From Galbibacter sp. BG1 (lineage in GTDB: Bacteria; Bacteroidota; Bacteroidia; Flavobacteriales; Flavobacteriaceae), in contig NZ_CP058364.1 in NCBI RefSeq assembly GCF_013391805.1, positions 1,488,501 to 1,552,500 on the forward strand: DNA of 64,000 nt, in the 5' to 3' direction. The notes below the pieces were generated by a model. It saw only the letters and a program-made list of their open reading frames with translations, made no database searches and was not told the origin of the DNA. The number at the start of each line of letters is the position of its first letter. Position 1 is the first letter of the stretch. This document shows, piece after piece, positions 27,384-38,055 of this stretch. Made by a program: the position numbers and the translations under genes.

Positions 27384-27956
27384 TTAAAATAAGCCAGTAA
27401 CGTTGCTGGCGAATAGTTTTACCGAAATGGCTAACAAAATTACACCAAAAACTTTACGTATCACAGCCAATCCAGATTTACCTAAAACCTTACCTATTTT
27501 ACTGGAAGATTTTAAGACCCCGTAAACTATTATAATATTTAAAATAATAGCTATAATTATGTTTTCCACGTGGTACTCTGCACGTAAAGATAATAAAGTG
27601 GTCATCGTTCCTGCACCTGCAATTAAGGGAAATGCCAAGGGCACGATGGAGGCCGTTTCAGGGGCGTCGTCTTTATAGAGGGTAATCCCCAAAATCATTT
27701 CTATAGCCAAAAAGAACAAGATAAAAGAACCGGCAACTGCAAAGGAGTTCACGTCGATGCCAATAAGCTTTAAAATTTCTTCCCCAATAAAAAGAAATGC
27801 AACCATAATAACAGCAGCAACAATCGAAGCTTTTTCCGATTGAATGTGCCCTACTTTATTACGTAAATCTATGATAATTGGGACGTTTCCAACAATATCG
27901 ATTACCGCAAAGAGGATCATCCCTGCTGTGATTATTTCCTTTAAATCAAAATTCAT
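27384..27956 (-). CDS. MarC family (UPF0056) integral membrane protein
   Basis: Polytopic membrane protein of 190 residues with about six segments. The MarC pattern is visible as FAVIDIVGNVPI near the N-terminus and PLAFPLIAGAGTMTTLL at about residue 105. The family's function is unsettled; the early link to multiple antibiotic resistance was not upheld for MarC itself. It is a single gene, divergent from the DUF3109 gene. Confidence 0.9.
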   Translation of the reverse strand: MNFDLKEIITAGMILFAVIDIVGNVPIIIDLRNKVGHIQSEKASIVAAVIMVAFLFIGEEILKLIGIDVNSFAVAGSFILFFLAIEMILGITLYKDDAPETASIVPLAFPLIAGAGTMTTLLSLRAEYHVENIIIAIILNIIIVYGVLKSSSKIGKVLGKSGLAVIRKVFGVILLAISVKLFASNVTGLF

Positions 27957-28068
27957 TTCCGTGCTTTTAAAAAACGGTGCAAAGCTATAAATAACTATTT
28001 GATTTCTAAGCCCTAATTAGCATAAAAAGTGTAAAAGTTTTTCCGCTTTAAAAAGCACTAAAAAACCG

Positions 28069-28076
28069 TATATTTG
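28069..28076 (+). promoter_or_regulatory. -7 element (TATATTTG) directly before a start codon
   Basis: Exact TAnnTTTG match only 4 bases upstream of the ATG at 28081. Transcription should start at or just before the ATG, predicting a leaderless or near-leaderless mRNA. Confidence 0.6.
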
Positions 28077-28080
28077 CGGC

Positions 28081-28650
28081 ATGTTTCAATTAGGAAAAAC
28101 CATAGTCTCTGAAGAGATTTTAGAAAACGATTTTGTGTGCAATCTTTCTGCTTGCAAAGGTGCTTGTTGTGTAGATGGTGAGGCGGGTGCACCTGTGGAA
28201 GAAGAGGAAACTAAGATTTTAAACGAAATCTATCCTAAAGTAAAACCTTTTTTGCGCAAAGAAGGTGTGGAAGCCATAGAAAAACAAGGTACTTACATAA
28301 AAGGCGAAGATGGTGAATGGGAAACCCCTTTGGTAAACGGCAGTGAATGTGCTTATGTAACCTTTGCCAAAAATGGAACCGCCCTTTGCGGAATCGAAGA
28401 AGCCTATAACGCTGGGGAGGTGAGCTGGAAAAAACCCGTTTCCTGTTACCTTTATCCTGTTCGCGTAAAACAATACCAAGAATTTGCCGCCGTCAATTAC
28501 CACAAATGGCATATTTGCGATGATGCGTGCTCGCTTGGAAAAGAACTTCAAGTGCCGGTTTATAAGTTCGTAAAAAATGCCCTTATCGAAAAGTTTGGGA
28601 AAAAGTGGTACGCAGATCTAGAGCAGGTAGCTAAAGATTTAGGTCATTAA
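28081..28650 (+). CDS. DUF3109 family cysteine-rich protein
   Basis: Protein of 189 residues matching a family common in Bacteroidetes. A cysteine cluster opens it (CNLSACKGACC, about residues 20-30), with more cysteines at CAYV, CGIEEA, SCYLYPV and CDDACSLG, a distribution similar to YkgJ-type metal or Fe-S binding proteins. The function is unknown and metal binding is inference. It is single, divergent from marC, and preceded by a -7 element 4 bases from the start codon. Confidence 0.87.
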   Translation: MFQLGKTIVSEEILENDFVCNLSACKGACCVDGEAGAPVEEEETKILNEIYPKVKPFLRKEGVEAIEKQGTYIKGEDGEWETPLVNGSECAYVTFAKNGTALCGIEEAYNAGEVSWKKPVSCYLYPVRVKQYQEFAAVNYHKWHICDDACSLGKELQVPVYKFVKNALIEKFGKKWYADLEQVAKDLGH

Positions 28651-28838
28651 TCGGTTTTTTTAAAGATTCGTCTGCCAAGTTCATGGTAGCATTCGCTTTT
28701 CTGTAATTTCAATGTGGTTTGCGAAAAGTTTCAAATTCGCAATCGAACTACACCACTACATTAATTTGGTTTAATAGCAAGAAATCCATCAGGGGGAACC
28801 CAGAAGGATAGTGATGTCTAATTTTAAAACAAATTATT

Positions 28839-29678
28839 ATGAAAAGATTTTGGGGATGTGTAGGAATTATTTTTTTAATGCTTCCAACTTCAACGAGTGC
28901 ACAGTTTTGGAAAAAACTTCAGAAAAAAGTAGAAGAAAAAGTAGAGCAGAAGGTTATTGAAAAAACTAGTGACAAAGCTGCAGAGACCACAGATAGTGCG
29001 TTGGAAAAAGTTTTAAATCCAAGTATTTTTAATGTGGATTCCACAGGTGTTGGCTTTGGAATGCAAAGTAGCGAAGGCCTCCCAGAAATTTATGAATTTG
29101 ATTGGGTGTATGAAATGGAGATGCAAACCCAAAAGGCGGGGGAGCAAATAACGATGGATTATTTTTTGAAACACGAGGCCACTTATTGGGGAATGAAAAT
29201 GGAACAAAATTCAATGCCCATGTTTATGGTGTACGACATGCAAAACGACGCCACCGTAATGTTTATGGAGCAAAACGGAAACAAACAGATGATGGTTACC
29301 AAAATGGGTGGTATTGTTGGCTCTATTGCAGAAGAAAGTGAAGGTATGGAAGGGTATAGTTTAAAGGAAATAGGGAGTAAAACTATTTTGGGTTATGATT
29401 GCCAAGGATATGTGGCAGAAAACGAAGAATACACCATAACAATGTACGTTACTTTTAGTGCGCCAGTTTCTTTTACAGATATGTTTAGCAATACCAAAAA
29501 AATACCGGCGGGATTTAATCAAAAATGGATGCACCAAAATGGTAAGGATGGATTGCTAATGGAGATGGAAATGATAGATAAGAAAAAGGGTAAAAATAAC
29601 CTTTTAATGAAATGTACTGCGCTGGAGAAAAAATCTTTCCAGATTGCCAAGGCAAACTATAAAAATTTTGGAGGTTGA
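28839..29678 (+). CDS. DUF4412 family exported protein
   Basis: Secreted protein of 279 residues. The signal peptide covers residues 1-22 (ending TSTSAQF). A charged helical stretch (KKLQKKVEEKVEQKVIEK) follows, then the beta-rich DUF4412 region from about residue 85, unusually rich in Met and Gln. The family is frequent in Bacteroidetes and has no established function. The gene stands alone with a strong inverted repeat downstream. Confidence 0.85.
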   Translation: MKRFWGCVGIIFLMLPTSTSAQFWKKLQKKVEEKVEQKVIEKTSDKAAETTDSALEKVLNPSIFNVDSTGVGFGMQSSEGLPEIYEFDWVYEMEMQTQKAGEQITMDYFLKHEATYWGMKMEQNSMPMFMVYDMQNDATVMFMEQNGNKQMMVTKMGGIVGSIAEESEGMEGYSLKEIGSKTILGYDCQGYVAENEEYTITMYVTFSAPVSFTDMFSNTKKIPAGFNQKWMHQNGKDGLLMEMEMIDKKKGKNNLLMKCTALEKKSFQIAKANYKNFGG

Positions 29679-29726
29679 TTTCATTAAGCAATTGAACCTC
29701 TAGCGTTATTTTTTAACGGCTATTGT

Positions 29727-29780
29727 AAATCCTTGTAATTAATTTAGCTTATCATCGTTAAATTACAAGGATTTTTAGCG
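29727..29780 (+). terminator. Terminator of the DUF4412 gene
   Basis: Perfect 14-bp inverted repeat (29727-29740 with 29761-29774, AAATCCTTGTAATT/AATTACAAGGATTT) with a 20-base loop and a short T run. The rest of the 29679-30000 stretch is A/T-rich upstream region of nrdB; no gene and no clear NrdR boxes were seen. Confidence 0.7.
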
Positions 29781-30000
29781 TTGTTTTGTTGAGAATTGAT
29801 TATATTTTTAACAGAGTGATTAACAATATCTTAACATCCCTTTATTTACAGGTGCTCGTCCTACATTTCAACAATTCTTGTTAAAAACTTTTGACATTAT
29901 TAATGTTAATAACCTTTCTATTTCGCCGTCATTTTTCAATCTTTGTTAGTCCCGAGTCAAAAGAAAAATACAAGTAATAAAACGCTAAAAATCAGAAGAA

Positions 30001-30981
30001 ATGTCAGAAGCAGTAGAGCCAATTTTACAAGAGAATAAAGACCGATTTGTTATTTTTCCTATAAAGCACCACGATATTTGGGAGTGGTACAAAAAACAAG
30101 AGGCTTGTTTTTGGACTGCAGAAGAAATAGATCTGCATCAAGATTTAACCGATTGGAACAATAAATTGAACGACGACGAGCGTTATTTTATAAAGCATAT
30201 TTTGGCGTTTTTTGCGGCTTCTGATGGAATAGTAAATGAAAATTTAGCGGAAAACTTTGTAAACGAAGTTCAATTCTCTGAAGCAAAGTTCTTTTACGGT
30301 TTCCAAATCATGATGGAGAATATCCATTCGGAAACCTATTCTTTATTGATTGATACTTATGTAAAGAACGAAAAGGAAAAATCTACTCTCTTTAAAGCGA
30401 TTGAAAATTTTCCTGCAATTAAAAAGAAAGCAGATTGGGCTTTAAAATGGATTGAATCCCCAAGTTTTGCAGAGCGTTTAATAGCTTTTGCAGCAGTAGA
30501 AGGGATTTTCTTTTCTGGAGCCTTCTGTTCTATATTTTGGTTAAAGAAACGTGGATTAATGCCCGGACTTACTTTTTCCAACGAATTAATTTCTCGTGAC
30601 GAAGGGATGCACTGCGACTTTGCAGTACACTTGCACAACAACCACCTTAAAAATAAAGTAAGTAAAGAGCGTATTAAAGAAATCATTATAGATGCATTAG
30701 ACATCGAAAGGGAATTCATCACCGAATCGCTACCTGCGAGTTTAATTGGTATGAACGCTACTTTAATGACGCAGTATTTAGAGTTTGTAACGGATAGATT
30801 GTTAGTGGAATTAGAATGCGAAAAAGTATATAATTCTACCAATCCGTTTGATTTTATGGATATGATCTCTCTTCAAGGAAAAACTAATTTCTTCGAAAAA
30901 AGAGTTTCAGAATATCAAAAGGCCGGAGTGCTAAGTAAAGACGACGAAGATCAAAAAATTAGCTTCGACGCAGATTTCTAA
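30001..30981 (+). CDS. nrdB: Class Ia ribonucleotide reductase beta subunit
   Basis: Radical-generating subunit that supports conversion of ribonucleoside to deoxyribonucleoside diphosphates. All di-iron ligands can be placed in the 326 residues: Asp44 (EEIDLHQ), Glu106 and His109 (ENIHSETYS), Glu167 (AVEGIFFSG), Glu201 and His204 (RDEGMH). The radical Tyr is Tyr113 in SETYS, so this is a standard tyrosyl-radical enzyme. The nrdA gene follows after 115 bases, and the order beta-then-alpha is common in Bacteroidetes. Confidence 0.97.
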   Translation: MSEAVEPILQENKDRFVIFPIKHHDIWEWYKKQEACFWTAEEIDLHQDLTDWNNKLNDDERYFIKHILAFFAASDGIVNENLAENFVNEVQFSEAKFFYGFQIMMENIHSETYSLLIDTYVKNEKEKSTLFKAIENFPAIKKKADWALKWIESPSFAERLIAFAAVEGIFFSGAFCSIFWLKKRGLMPGLTFSNELISRDEGMHCDFAVHLHNNHLKNKVSKERIKEIIIDALDIEREFITESLPASLIGMNATLMTQYLEFVTDRLLVELECEKVYNSTNPFDFMDMISLQGKTNFFEKRVSEYQKAGVLSKDDEDQKISFDADF

Positions 30982-31096
30982 AACAACCACATAAGAAAAG
31001 TAAACCCCCAAGTTTACAAAAACAACATAAAATAATTCAAGTTTTATAATGCTTGAACAGGAATAACTATCCTTTAACTTTAAAATTTTGTAGCGT

Positions 31097-33529
31097 ATGT
31101 ATGTAATTAAAAGAGACGGTAGACAAGAACCCATTATGTTCGACAAAATTACGGCTCGTGTTCGTAAGCTTTGTTATGGGTTGAACGAATTGGTAGATCC
31201 CGTAAAAGTGGCGATGCGAGTTATCGAAGGGCTTTACGACGGGGTGACCACATCGGAGTTGGATAATTTGGCGGCAGAAATTGCTGCTACCATGACAACT
31301 ACACATCCAGACTATGCGCGTTTGGCGGCAAGGATTTCAGTTTCCAATCTTCATAAAAACACCAAAAAGTCGTTTTCTGAAACGATGACGGATCTTTATG
31401 AATATGTAAATCCGCGTACCGGTAAAAAAGCTCCTTTGCTTTCCGACGAAGTTTACAAAGTCATAGAGGAGCATGGCGACAAATTGGATTCCATGATTAT
31501 TTATAACCGGGATTTTGGGTACGATTATTTCGGATTCAAAACCTTGGAGCGATCCTATCTTTTAAAGTTAAACGGAAAAATTGCAGAACGTCCTCAACAT
31601 ATGTTAATGCGTGTTTCCGTAGGGATTCACCTAGACGATATAGACAGTGTGCTGGAAACATACGAGCTCATGTCTAAAAAATATTTTACACACGCTACGC
31701 CTACATTATTCAATTCTGGGACACCAAAACCGCAAATGTCGTCTTGCTTCTTGTTAACTACCAAAGAAGATAGTATAGATGGGATTTACGATACTTTAAA
31801 GCAAACAGCTAAAATATCGCAGTCTGCCGGTGGTATTGGGCTTTCTATACATAACATCCGCGCTACAGGAAGTTATATAGCAGGAACCAATGGTACTTCC
31901 AACGGGATTGTTCCTATGTTAAAGGTTTTTAACGATACAGCACGTTACGTAGATCAAGGAGGAGGAAAGCGTAAAGGGTCTTTCGCCATTTATATTGAAC
32001 CATGGCATGCCGATATTTTTGACTTTCTTGATCTTAAAAAGAACCATGGTAAAGAAGAAATGCGCGCCCGCGATCTTTTCTATGCCATGTGGATGTCCGA
32101 TTTATTTATGAAACGTGTTGAAGAGAACGCGGAATGGACATTGATGTGCCCTAACGAATGTCCGGGACTATGCGATGTGCACAGTGAAGAATTTGAGGCG
32201 CTTTATACTAAATATGAAGCCGAAGGAAAAGGACGAAAAACCATAAAGGCGAGAGAGCTTTGGGAGAAAATTTTAGAATCTCAAATTGAAACGGGAACGC
32301 CTTATATGCTTTACAAAGATGCGGCCAATAGAAAATCGAACCAAAAGAACCTAGGGACTATTCGATCTTCTAACTTATGTACCGAAATTATGGAGTACAC
32401 CTCCCCAGATGAGGTAGCGGTATGTAATTTGGCGTCCATAGCTCTGCCTATGTTTGTAAAAGGCACAGAGTTCGATCATAAAGAACTGTTTAAAGTTACC
32501 AAGCGTGTTACCAGAAACCTTAACCGGGTAATCGATAGAAATTACTATCCTGTTAAAGAAGCAGAAAACTCCAATATGCGCCATAGACCTATTGGTTTAG
32601 GGGTGCAAGGGTTGGCCGATACGTTTATTAAATTGCGTATGCCTTTTACTTCAGATGAAGCTAAAAAATTAAATCAAGATATTTTTGAAACCCTTTATTA
32701 TGCTTCTGTAACCGCTTCTATGGAAATGGCAAAAGAAGAAGGGGTGTATCAATCTTACGAGGGGTCACCAATTTCTCAAGGGGAATTTCAGCATAACTTA
32801 TGGGGGATTAAAGATGATGAACTTTCCGGCAATTGGGATTGGGAAAAATTGAGAAAAGATGTAAAGAAAAACGGAGTTAGAAACTCTTTGTTAATGGCGC
32901 CAATGCCTACTGCTTCCACTTCTCAAATTCTTGGTAACAACGAATGTTTCGAGCCTTACACATCAAATATTTACACAAGAAGAGTTCTTTCAGGGGAATT
33001 TATTGTGGTAAACAAGCATTTGTTGGAGGATTTAGTAGAACTCGGACTTTGGACAGAGGAATTGAAGCAGGAGTTAATGAGAGCCAATGGTTCTATTCAG
33101 CATATTGAAACCATTCCGCAGGAAATTAGAGAGCTTTATAAAACGGTTTGGGAGCTTAGTATGAAAGATATTATCGATATGTCCCGCCACAGAGGATACT
33201 TTATCGATCAGTCGCAGTCGCTTAACCTGTTTATGGAAGGTGCCAATTATGCCAAGCTTACCTCTATGCACTTTTATGCTTGGAAGAGCGGATTGAAGAC
33301 AGGAATGTATTACCTCAGAACAAAATCTGCTGTAGATGCGATTAAATTTACATTAGACAACACTAAGAAAACAGAAAAAGTACCAGCAGAAGCTGCAGAA
33401 GTTAAAGCTGAGGCAACTGCAAAAGCCGCTCCGGTGGCAGTAGAGCCTTTATCACCACAGGAGTTGAAGGAGATGTTGGCAAAATCGAGAGATGCCGAGG
33501 ATGATGACTGCTTAATGTGTGGATCTTAG
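31097..33529 (+). CDS. nrdA: Class Ia ribonucleotide reductase alpha subunit
   Basis: Catalytic subunit of 810 residues. An N-terminal ATP-cone ([18 protein letters not shown], residues 1-90) gives allosteric activity control. The barrel has the active-site cysteines in PQMSSCFLL and [11 protein letters not shown], and the finger-loop region is visible. An Ala/Glu-rich linker (about 765-790) leads to the C-terminal redox tail DDCLMCGS, whose CxxC pair is reduced by thioredoxin or glutaredoxin. It follows nrdB and ends at a strong terminator. Confidence 0.97.
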   Translation: MYVIKRDGRQEPIMFDKITARVRKLCYGLNELVDPVKVAMRVIEGLYDGVTTSELDNLAAEIAATMTTTHPDYARLAARISVSNLHKNTKKSFSETMTDLYEYVNPRTGKKAPLLSDEVYKVIEEHGDKLDSMIIYNRDFGYDYFGFKTLERSYLLKLNGKIAERPQHMLMRVSVGIHLDDIDSVLETYELMSKKYFTHATPTLFNSGTPKPQMSSCFLLTTKEDSIDGIYDTLKQTAKISQSAGGIGLSIHNIRATGSYIAGTNGTSNGIVPMLKVFNDTARYVDQGGGKRKGSFAIYIEPWHADIFDFLDLKKNHGKEEMRARDLFYAMWMSDLFMKRVEENAEWTLMCPNECPGLCDVHSEEFEALYTKYEAEGKGRKTIKARELWEKILESQIETGTPYMLYKDAANRKSNQKNLGTIRSSNLCTEIMEYTSPDEVAVCNLASIALPMFVKGTEFDHKELFKVTKRVTRNLNRVIDRNYYPVKEAENSNMRHRPIGLGVQGLADTFIKLRMPFTSDEAKKLNQDIFETLYYASVTASMEMAKEEGVYQSYEGSPISQGEFQHNLWGIKDDELSGNWDWEKLRKDVKKNGVRNSLLMAPMPTASTSQILGNNECFEPYTSNIYTRRVLSGEFIVVNKHLLEDLVELGLWTEELKQELMRANGSIQHIETIPQEIRELYKTVWELSMKDIIDMSRHRGYFIDQSQSLNLFMEGANYAKLTSMHFYAWKSGLKTGMYYLRTKSAVDAIKFTLDNTKKTEKVPAEAAEVKAEATAKAAPVAVEPLSPQELKEMLAKSRDAEDDDCLMCGS

Positions 33530-33551
33530 ATCTTTTCATTTATATAATTGT

Positions 33552-33588
33552 AAAAGGGAAGTTGTGTAAAAACAGCTTCCCTTTTTTT
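33552..33588 (+). terminator. Intrinsic terminator of nrdBA
   Basis: About 14-bp stem (AAAAGGGAAG..., with one G-U pair) closing on CTTCCCTTTT and followed by a T run, 25 bases after the nrdA stop. Confidence 0.88.
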
Positions 33589-33724
33589 ATGGCCAAAAAC
33601 TAATGTTGGCGATCTAGAATATCTTTATTTTAGAATTATTCATAAGTATTAAAGCTCTCCAAAACTTTAGTTAATCAATGCTAATATTTTGTATGTCCGT
33701 GGGTAAACAGTTAACTTAAAGGTT

Positions 33725-34354
33725 ATGGAAAGAGTATTAGTAGCCGGTGCCAACGGTACCACAGGAAAAATAGTAGTAGAACTTTTAAATAAATCGCAAT
33801 ATTTTACTCCCATTGCCATGGTGCGCAAAGAGGAGCAGTTAAAGCAGTTTAAGGATAAGAATATTGAAACCGTGTTAGCAGATTTACAAGAGGATCTCGC
33901 ACATACCGTAAAAGATATTGATAAGGTTGTATTTACGGCAGGTTCTGGCGGAAAAAATGTAGTGGAAGTAGACCAAGAAGGTGCAAAGAGGTTAATTGAT
34001 GTTTCTAAAGTAGCCGATGTAAAAAAGTTTGTAATGTTGAGCTCCATGGGGGCAGACGAGCCTGAATCGGTAGAAAAATTGCAGGAATATTTAAAAGCGA
34101 AGCAAAAAGCCGATATTCATTTAAAGGAAAGCGGACTAAATTATGCCATCGTACGGCCTGGGTCTTTAAATAATGAAAAACCATCCGGTAAAATTGAGCT
34201 TAAGGAAAAATTGAATAAGCGAGGGGAGATTAGTAGAGCTGATGTTGCCCAAACTTTAGTTAGGGCACTGCACGATGATACTGCTAATAAGGAAACCTTT
34301 GAGATTCTAGAAGGAGAAGTACTTATTGCGGAAGCTTTGGAAAAGGTTGAATAA
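33725..34354 (+). CDS. NAD(P)-binding SDR-type oxidoreductase / epimerase-like protein
   Basis: Atypical short-chain dehydrogenase-like protein of 209 residues. The Rossmann motif GANGTTG sits at residues 7-13; VVFTAGSGG (about residue 73) and the end of the fold (GLNYAIVRPGSL) match the NmrA/YwnB-type group. No classical YxxxK catalytic pair stands out, so it may act as a redox or nucleotide sensor or as an epimerase; this is uncertain. It is a single gene, convergent with the phosphate transporter gene. Confidence 0.85.
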   Translation: MERVLVAGANGTTGKIVVELLNKSQYFTPIAMVRKEEQLKQFKDKNIETVLADLQEDLAHTVKDIDKVVFTAGSGGKNVVEVDQEGAKRLIDVSKVADVKKFVMLSSMGADEPESVEKLQEYLKAKQKADIHLKESGLNYAIVRPGSLNNEKPSGKIELKEKLNKRGEISRADVAQTLVRALHDDTANKETFEILEGEVLIAEALEKVE

Positions 34355-34380
34355 GTATTTATTATAAACGAAACAAAAAG

Positions 34381-34431
34381 AAAACTTCCTAGAAGAATGG
34401 TGGGATATCCACTTTTTCTAGGAAGTTTTTT
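34381..34431. terminator. Bidirectional terminator
   Basis: Perfect 14-bp stem (34381-34394 with 34416-34429, AAAACTTCCTAGAA and its complement), with A run on the left and T run on the right. It serves the converging SDR and phosphate transporter genes. Confidence 0.88.
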
Positions 34432-34465
34432 GTGTATTTATAATTTGTAATAAGTCTCTTTCTGA

Positions 34466-36748
34466 TTACTTTTCAGGGTCTTCTGTATTTATAACTGGTT
34501 GTGGTACAGAGGCATCGTACTGATCTGAGTACAGCTCTAAAAGATTCATGGTGGCTACCACAAGATCTTTGGTTTCCGTTAATAAACTGAAATATAAAGA
34601 GGTGTTTTTCGGGCTCGATTCTTCCGTGCGGGTTCTAGAAATTTGCTTTTCTATTTTCTGACTCACACTTTGCAACAACCCTTGTTTTTCTTCAATCATT
34701 TGATTAATATCTTCAAAAGCACGGGCATCGAAACTCTTCTTAATATTATTGAAGAGAGATTGTATTTCGTTTTGAAGATCTAACAATTCACGGGTTTGAT
34801 TGAATTTTAATTTTTTATGATTGTTATTTACATGTTTGTAAGACGCCTTCCCGATATATTCCAAAGATTGCGCCATGTCTTGAAGGTAACCGAGCACATT
34901 GATGTAAAAATGACTGGCTCCTACACTGGAATCATCTAAATTTTTTATAAAGTAAAATACGCTTTCTTGAAGCTCATCGATTTCAGAAGTAAGCTTCGCA
35001 TTTCCTTTTTTGGATTTCTTCAATAGTTTTAAATCCTCCTTGGCGAGTCCGGTAATCGCGCCAGAATAAATTTTATTGGCTCTATTGGCTACTGCTGCAA
35101 TATTATCGGCACTTTCTTCAATAACTCCTTGAATGGAGCTGCTTTCGGCCCTGTTTAAGCTGTCTTCTTCTTTACTTACATTCGATTTTTTCTTGTAGTT
35201 AATGTAGTTTCTAGCCAAAAGAACTACCGCGAAAAATAAAAGAATAGCTATCGCTGCTGGCCCTCCTATAAAAATAAGGTACGCCATTACAGAAGCTGCA
35301 ACAAATGCGATAATTGCGGTAAAAAACCATCCACCGATAACGTTAAATACTCCGGCAACACGGTATACTGCACTTTCACGTCCCCAAGCCCTATCGGCCA
35401 AAGAGGTACCCATGGCCACCATAAAAGTAACATAGGTTGTAGAAAGTGGTAATTTCATGGAAGTTGCAATAGAAATTAAGATACCAGCAATCATAAGGTT
35501 TACAGAAGCTCTTATAAGGTCGAATGCGGGGGCATCATTGCTTTTGTCTTTACTAATTGCTACTGTCGGTTTTTCGAATTTAGAGTTTATTTTTTGTTGC
35601 ATTTCTTTAGAAATCAACATATTGATTCCCAAGTTTGTTTTGGTCGATGCCCTAACAATCCATCTAGAAAGTAAATTGGGCTGAAATTTTTCTTTGCCTT
35701 CATTTTGTCTGGACAAGCCTATTTCTGTTTCGGCTACCGAACGTGCTTTTTTAGAAAACCACAAGGTAAGCACCATAACACCACCGGCGATAAAAAGCAA
35801 TAAAGGTTCTGTAGGAACTTTTTCTGCCAACGATCCCATAGCGAACTGGTCTGGTGCAATACCAGAAGCCACCCAAGCTTCATAAGAGTGGTAAGCAGCC
35901 ATTGGCACCCCGATAAAGTTTACCAAGTCGTTTCCAGAAAAGGCGAGGGCTAAACCAAAGGTTCCCATGGCGATTACAATCACCAAAATGTCTTTTTTAA
36001 ATAAAGACATATACAATTGGGAGAATAAGGTCCAAACGATAAAACTTCCTATAAGCACATACGCTTCGTTTCCTTCCGTATAAGTTTTTAAATCGGAATA
36101 ATAAGGAGTTCCTTTTAGTCCTTTCATAAAAATGAAGTAAGTGATTCCCGTTAAGGCAATTCCGCCGAACAAAGCCCCGAAATATTTCATTTTCTTTTCG
36201 TACTGAAAGGAAAAAATGAGTCGGGATATAAATTGAACAAAGGCCCCAACTGTAAAGGCAATTACTACGGAAAGTAGGATTCCCGAGATAATGACCAAGG
36301 CTTGATCCGAATTGATGTATTTTGAAAGGTCTGCCATGGTTTCGGTATCGTTCCCGGCAATTTTTATAAGTGCTACGGCTACTGCGGCTCCAAGTAATTC
36401 AAAAACAATGGAAACTGTTGTAGACGTTGGCATCCCAAGGGTATTGAAGAAGTCCAGCAGAAGAATATCCGTTATCATTACGGCCATAAAAATCACCATA
36501 ATCTCGTTGAACATAAACTCCTTCGGAATAAAAATCCCCTTTCGCGCAACTTCCATCATCCCACTTGAGAAAACAGCTCCAATAAAAATCCCAATACTGG
36601 CAATAACCATAATGGATTTAAAGGAAATGGCTTTGGAACCAATGGCCGAGTTTAAAAAGTTAACGGCATCGTTACTAACACCAACAACTAGGTCTGCAAC
36701 CGCCAGAATGGCAAGTGCAACAATCATTAACAAATAGATATTCTCCAT
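34466..36748 (-). CDS. PiT-family inorganic phosphate transporter with long cytoplasmic C-terminal region
   Basis: Phosphate permease of 760 residues. Both PiT signatures are present: GVSNDAVNFLNSAIGSKA near residue 23 and FSGNDLVNFIGVPMA near residue 270. Membrane segments fill about residues 1-520. The remaining 240 residues (about 525-760) are hydrophilic, helical and coiled-coil-like, similar to a PhoU-like regulator fused to the permease; this assignment is inference. A phosphate-type porin gene lies just upstream on the same strand, so the two should provide phosphate passage through both membranes. Confidence 0.93.
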   Translation of the reverse strand: MENIYLLMIVALAILAVADLVVGVSNDAVNFLNSAIGSKAISFKSIMVIASIGIFIGAVFSSGMMEVARKGIFIPKEFMFNEIMVIFMAVMITDILLLDFFNTLGMPTSTTVSIVFELLGAAVAVALIKIAGNDTETMADLSKYINSDQALVIISGILLSVVIAFTVGAFVQFISRLIFSFQYEKKMKYFGALFGGIALTGITYFIFMKGLKGTPYYSDLKTYTEGNEAYVLIGSFIVWTLFSQLYMSLFKKDILVIVIAMGTFGLALAFSGNDLVNFIGVPMAAYHSYEAWVASGIAPDQFAMGSLAEKVPTEPLLLFIAGGVMVLTLWFSKKARSVAETEIGLSRQNEGKEKFQPNLLSRWIVRASTKTNLGINMLISKEMQQKINSKFEKPTVAISKDKSNDAPAFDLIRASVNLMIAGILISIATSMKLPLSTTYVTFMVAMGTSLADRAWGRESAVYRVAGVFNVIGGWFFTAIIAFVAASVMAYLIFIGGPAAIAILLFFAVVLLARNYINYKKKSNVSKEEDSLNRAESSSIQGVIEESADNIAAVANRANKIYSGAITGLAKEDLKLLKKSKKGNAKLTSEIDELQESVFYFIKNLDDSSVGASHFYINVLGYLQDMAQSLEYIGKASYKHVNNNHKKLKFNQTRELLDLQNEIQSLFNNIKKSFDARAFEDINQMIEEKQGLLQSVSQKIEKQISRTRTEESSPKNTSLYFSLLTETKDLVVATMNLLELYSDQYDASVPQPVINTEDPEK

Positions 36749-36852
36749 GTTTCAAATATAATTATTCTCTTCTATATAACTTTCTACTATTCTGTTTTTT
36801 ACAAATCAGCCAAAATTTCATCCTCTAGGCCTGTTTTTCTTCCAAAGGCTAC

Positions 36853-38055
36853 TTAAAAATGCAATTCTACTTGAAGCCTAGCCATTAATTCGTCATTATC
36901 GGCAAAAACCGATAGGTAACTAAAATCGGTTTGTACCTTTAGTTTATGTCCGACTATATATTTTGAAAGTCCAACAGTATATTGATTTTCTGTGCTCTTT
37001 CTAGTAATCGCACGGTCTAAATCTATATTACTATACCGGGTGCTTACCTCCCAATTGCTTTTAAATAAATACCCCGCTTGAAGGTTAACTCCATTTCCAA
37101 CTTGTACAATTTCTCCCGTGGGCGTACCATCAGAATTTTTGGCAATGGGGTCGTCTGCATTTCTATCGGCGTATTCGCCCATAAACGAAAAACCACGATA
37201 TTTAAAAATTACATCGGCAAATAGGGTTGAAATATTGGTCTCATAAAAACCTTCATCATTTTCCATATAAACTCCCTGATTGCTTCGGGTTTTAACAGCA
37301 TTGTTATTAAAATCGTAGGTTGCAGCAACCAATAATTTGGGTTTTTCTTCCCGGTCTAAAGCAGAACCTTCATATTCATTATCATCTTTAAACTCCCCTA
37401 ACGGAAGTAACTCCAGTCTACTGGTGTATTGATAGCCACCTAAATTTCCCACAACGACATTTCTGCCGTCACCTTGGGAAAAAGCAAATTTTTCTCGGAT
37501 TGTAAAATTGTTTCCAAAGGTATGATGATGTCTTAACTGTGCTCCAATATCCCGATCGATGTTAAACTGCGCATTGAGTAACGAGCGATCTACAAGCTGA
37601 AGATTTCCAGAAGATATAACACGCTCTATGTTTCCCGGTAATTTGGTTTGCCCGAACCAAAGGGTGAAATTTTTATAAAAATTCCACTTTATAACTGCAT
37701 CATAAATATATCTTGGTGTATTGTTGGTGTAAATAGAACCACCTGAAATGTCGCGATTGGAGAGGCCTATTTCAATTTTGTAAACCAGCTTTTTGCTTAG
37801 CACAAAACCGTCAAATTTTAAACGGGCCCTTCGCACCAGGAAGTCAGATTTAAAATCGGTAATTTCACCCTCGCTTTTATTCCAGGTTCCAGATCCCAAT
37901 AATTGCATTCGAGCTGCAAACTTCATACTCCAGGTGCTATCTTTTTGGGTGAAATTTAAAATTCCTTTTCCAAAAGGTGGTACTTTAATTTCTTGTGCAT
38001 TTACAATAGTGCACGTGCAGAAATACAGCATAATTGCTGTTGCTACATACTTCAT
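36853..38055 (-). CDS. OprO/OprP-like phosphate-selective porin
   Basis: Outer-membrane beta-barrel of 400 residues with a signal peptide (1-20, ending VNAQ). The barrel has alternating amphipathic strands, for example SDFLVRRARLKFDGFVLSK and FTLWFGQTKLPGNIER, the porin O/P pattern. It ends in an aromatic residue (LQVELHF), as barrel proteins do. The transporter gene lies 104 bases downstream on the same strand, so phosphate uptake is the likely role. An intrinsic terminator-like hairpin lies about 100 bases upstream of its start. Confidence 0.9.
   Translation of the reverse strand: MKYVATAIMLYFCTCTIVNAQEIKVPPFGKGILNFTQKDSTWSMKFAARMQLLGSGTWNKSEGEITDFKSDFLVRRARLKFDGFVLSKKLVYKIEIGLSNRDISGGSIYTNNTPRYIYDAVIKWNFYKNFTLWFGQTKLPGNIERVISSGNLQLVDRSLLNAQFNIDRDIGAQLRHHHTFGNNFTIREKFAFSQGDGRNVVVGNLGGYQYTSRLELLPLGEFKDDNEYEGSALDREEKPKLLVAATYDFNNNAVKTRSNQGVYMENDEGFYETNISTLFADVIFKYRGFSFMGEYADRNADDPIAKNSDGTPTGEIVQVGNGVNLQAGYLFKSNWEVSTRYSNIDLDRAITRKSTENQYTVGLSKYIVGHKLKVQTDFSYLSVFADNDELMARLQVELHF

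Noticed and set aside
29679-30000. NrdR-type operator upstream of nrdB
   Set aside because: No pair of boxes matching the NrdR consensus could be seen in the upstream region.
30357-30842. 161-codon minus-strand frame inside nrdB
   Set aside because: Entirely within nrdB, whose di-iron ligands are all intact; a shadow frame.
36312-36737. 141-codon plus-strand frame inside the phosphate transporter gene
   Set aside because: Antisense to a strongly conserved PiT domain; low-complexity Ile/Thr composition typical of a shadow.
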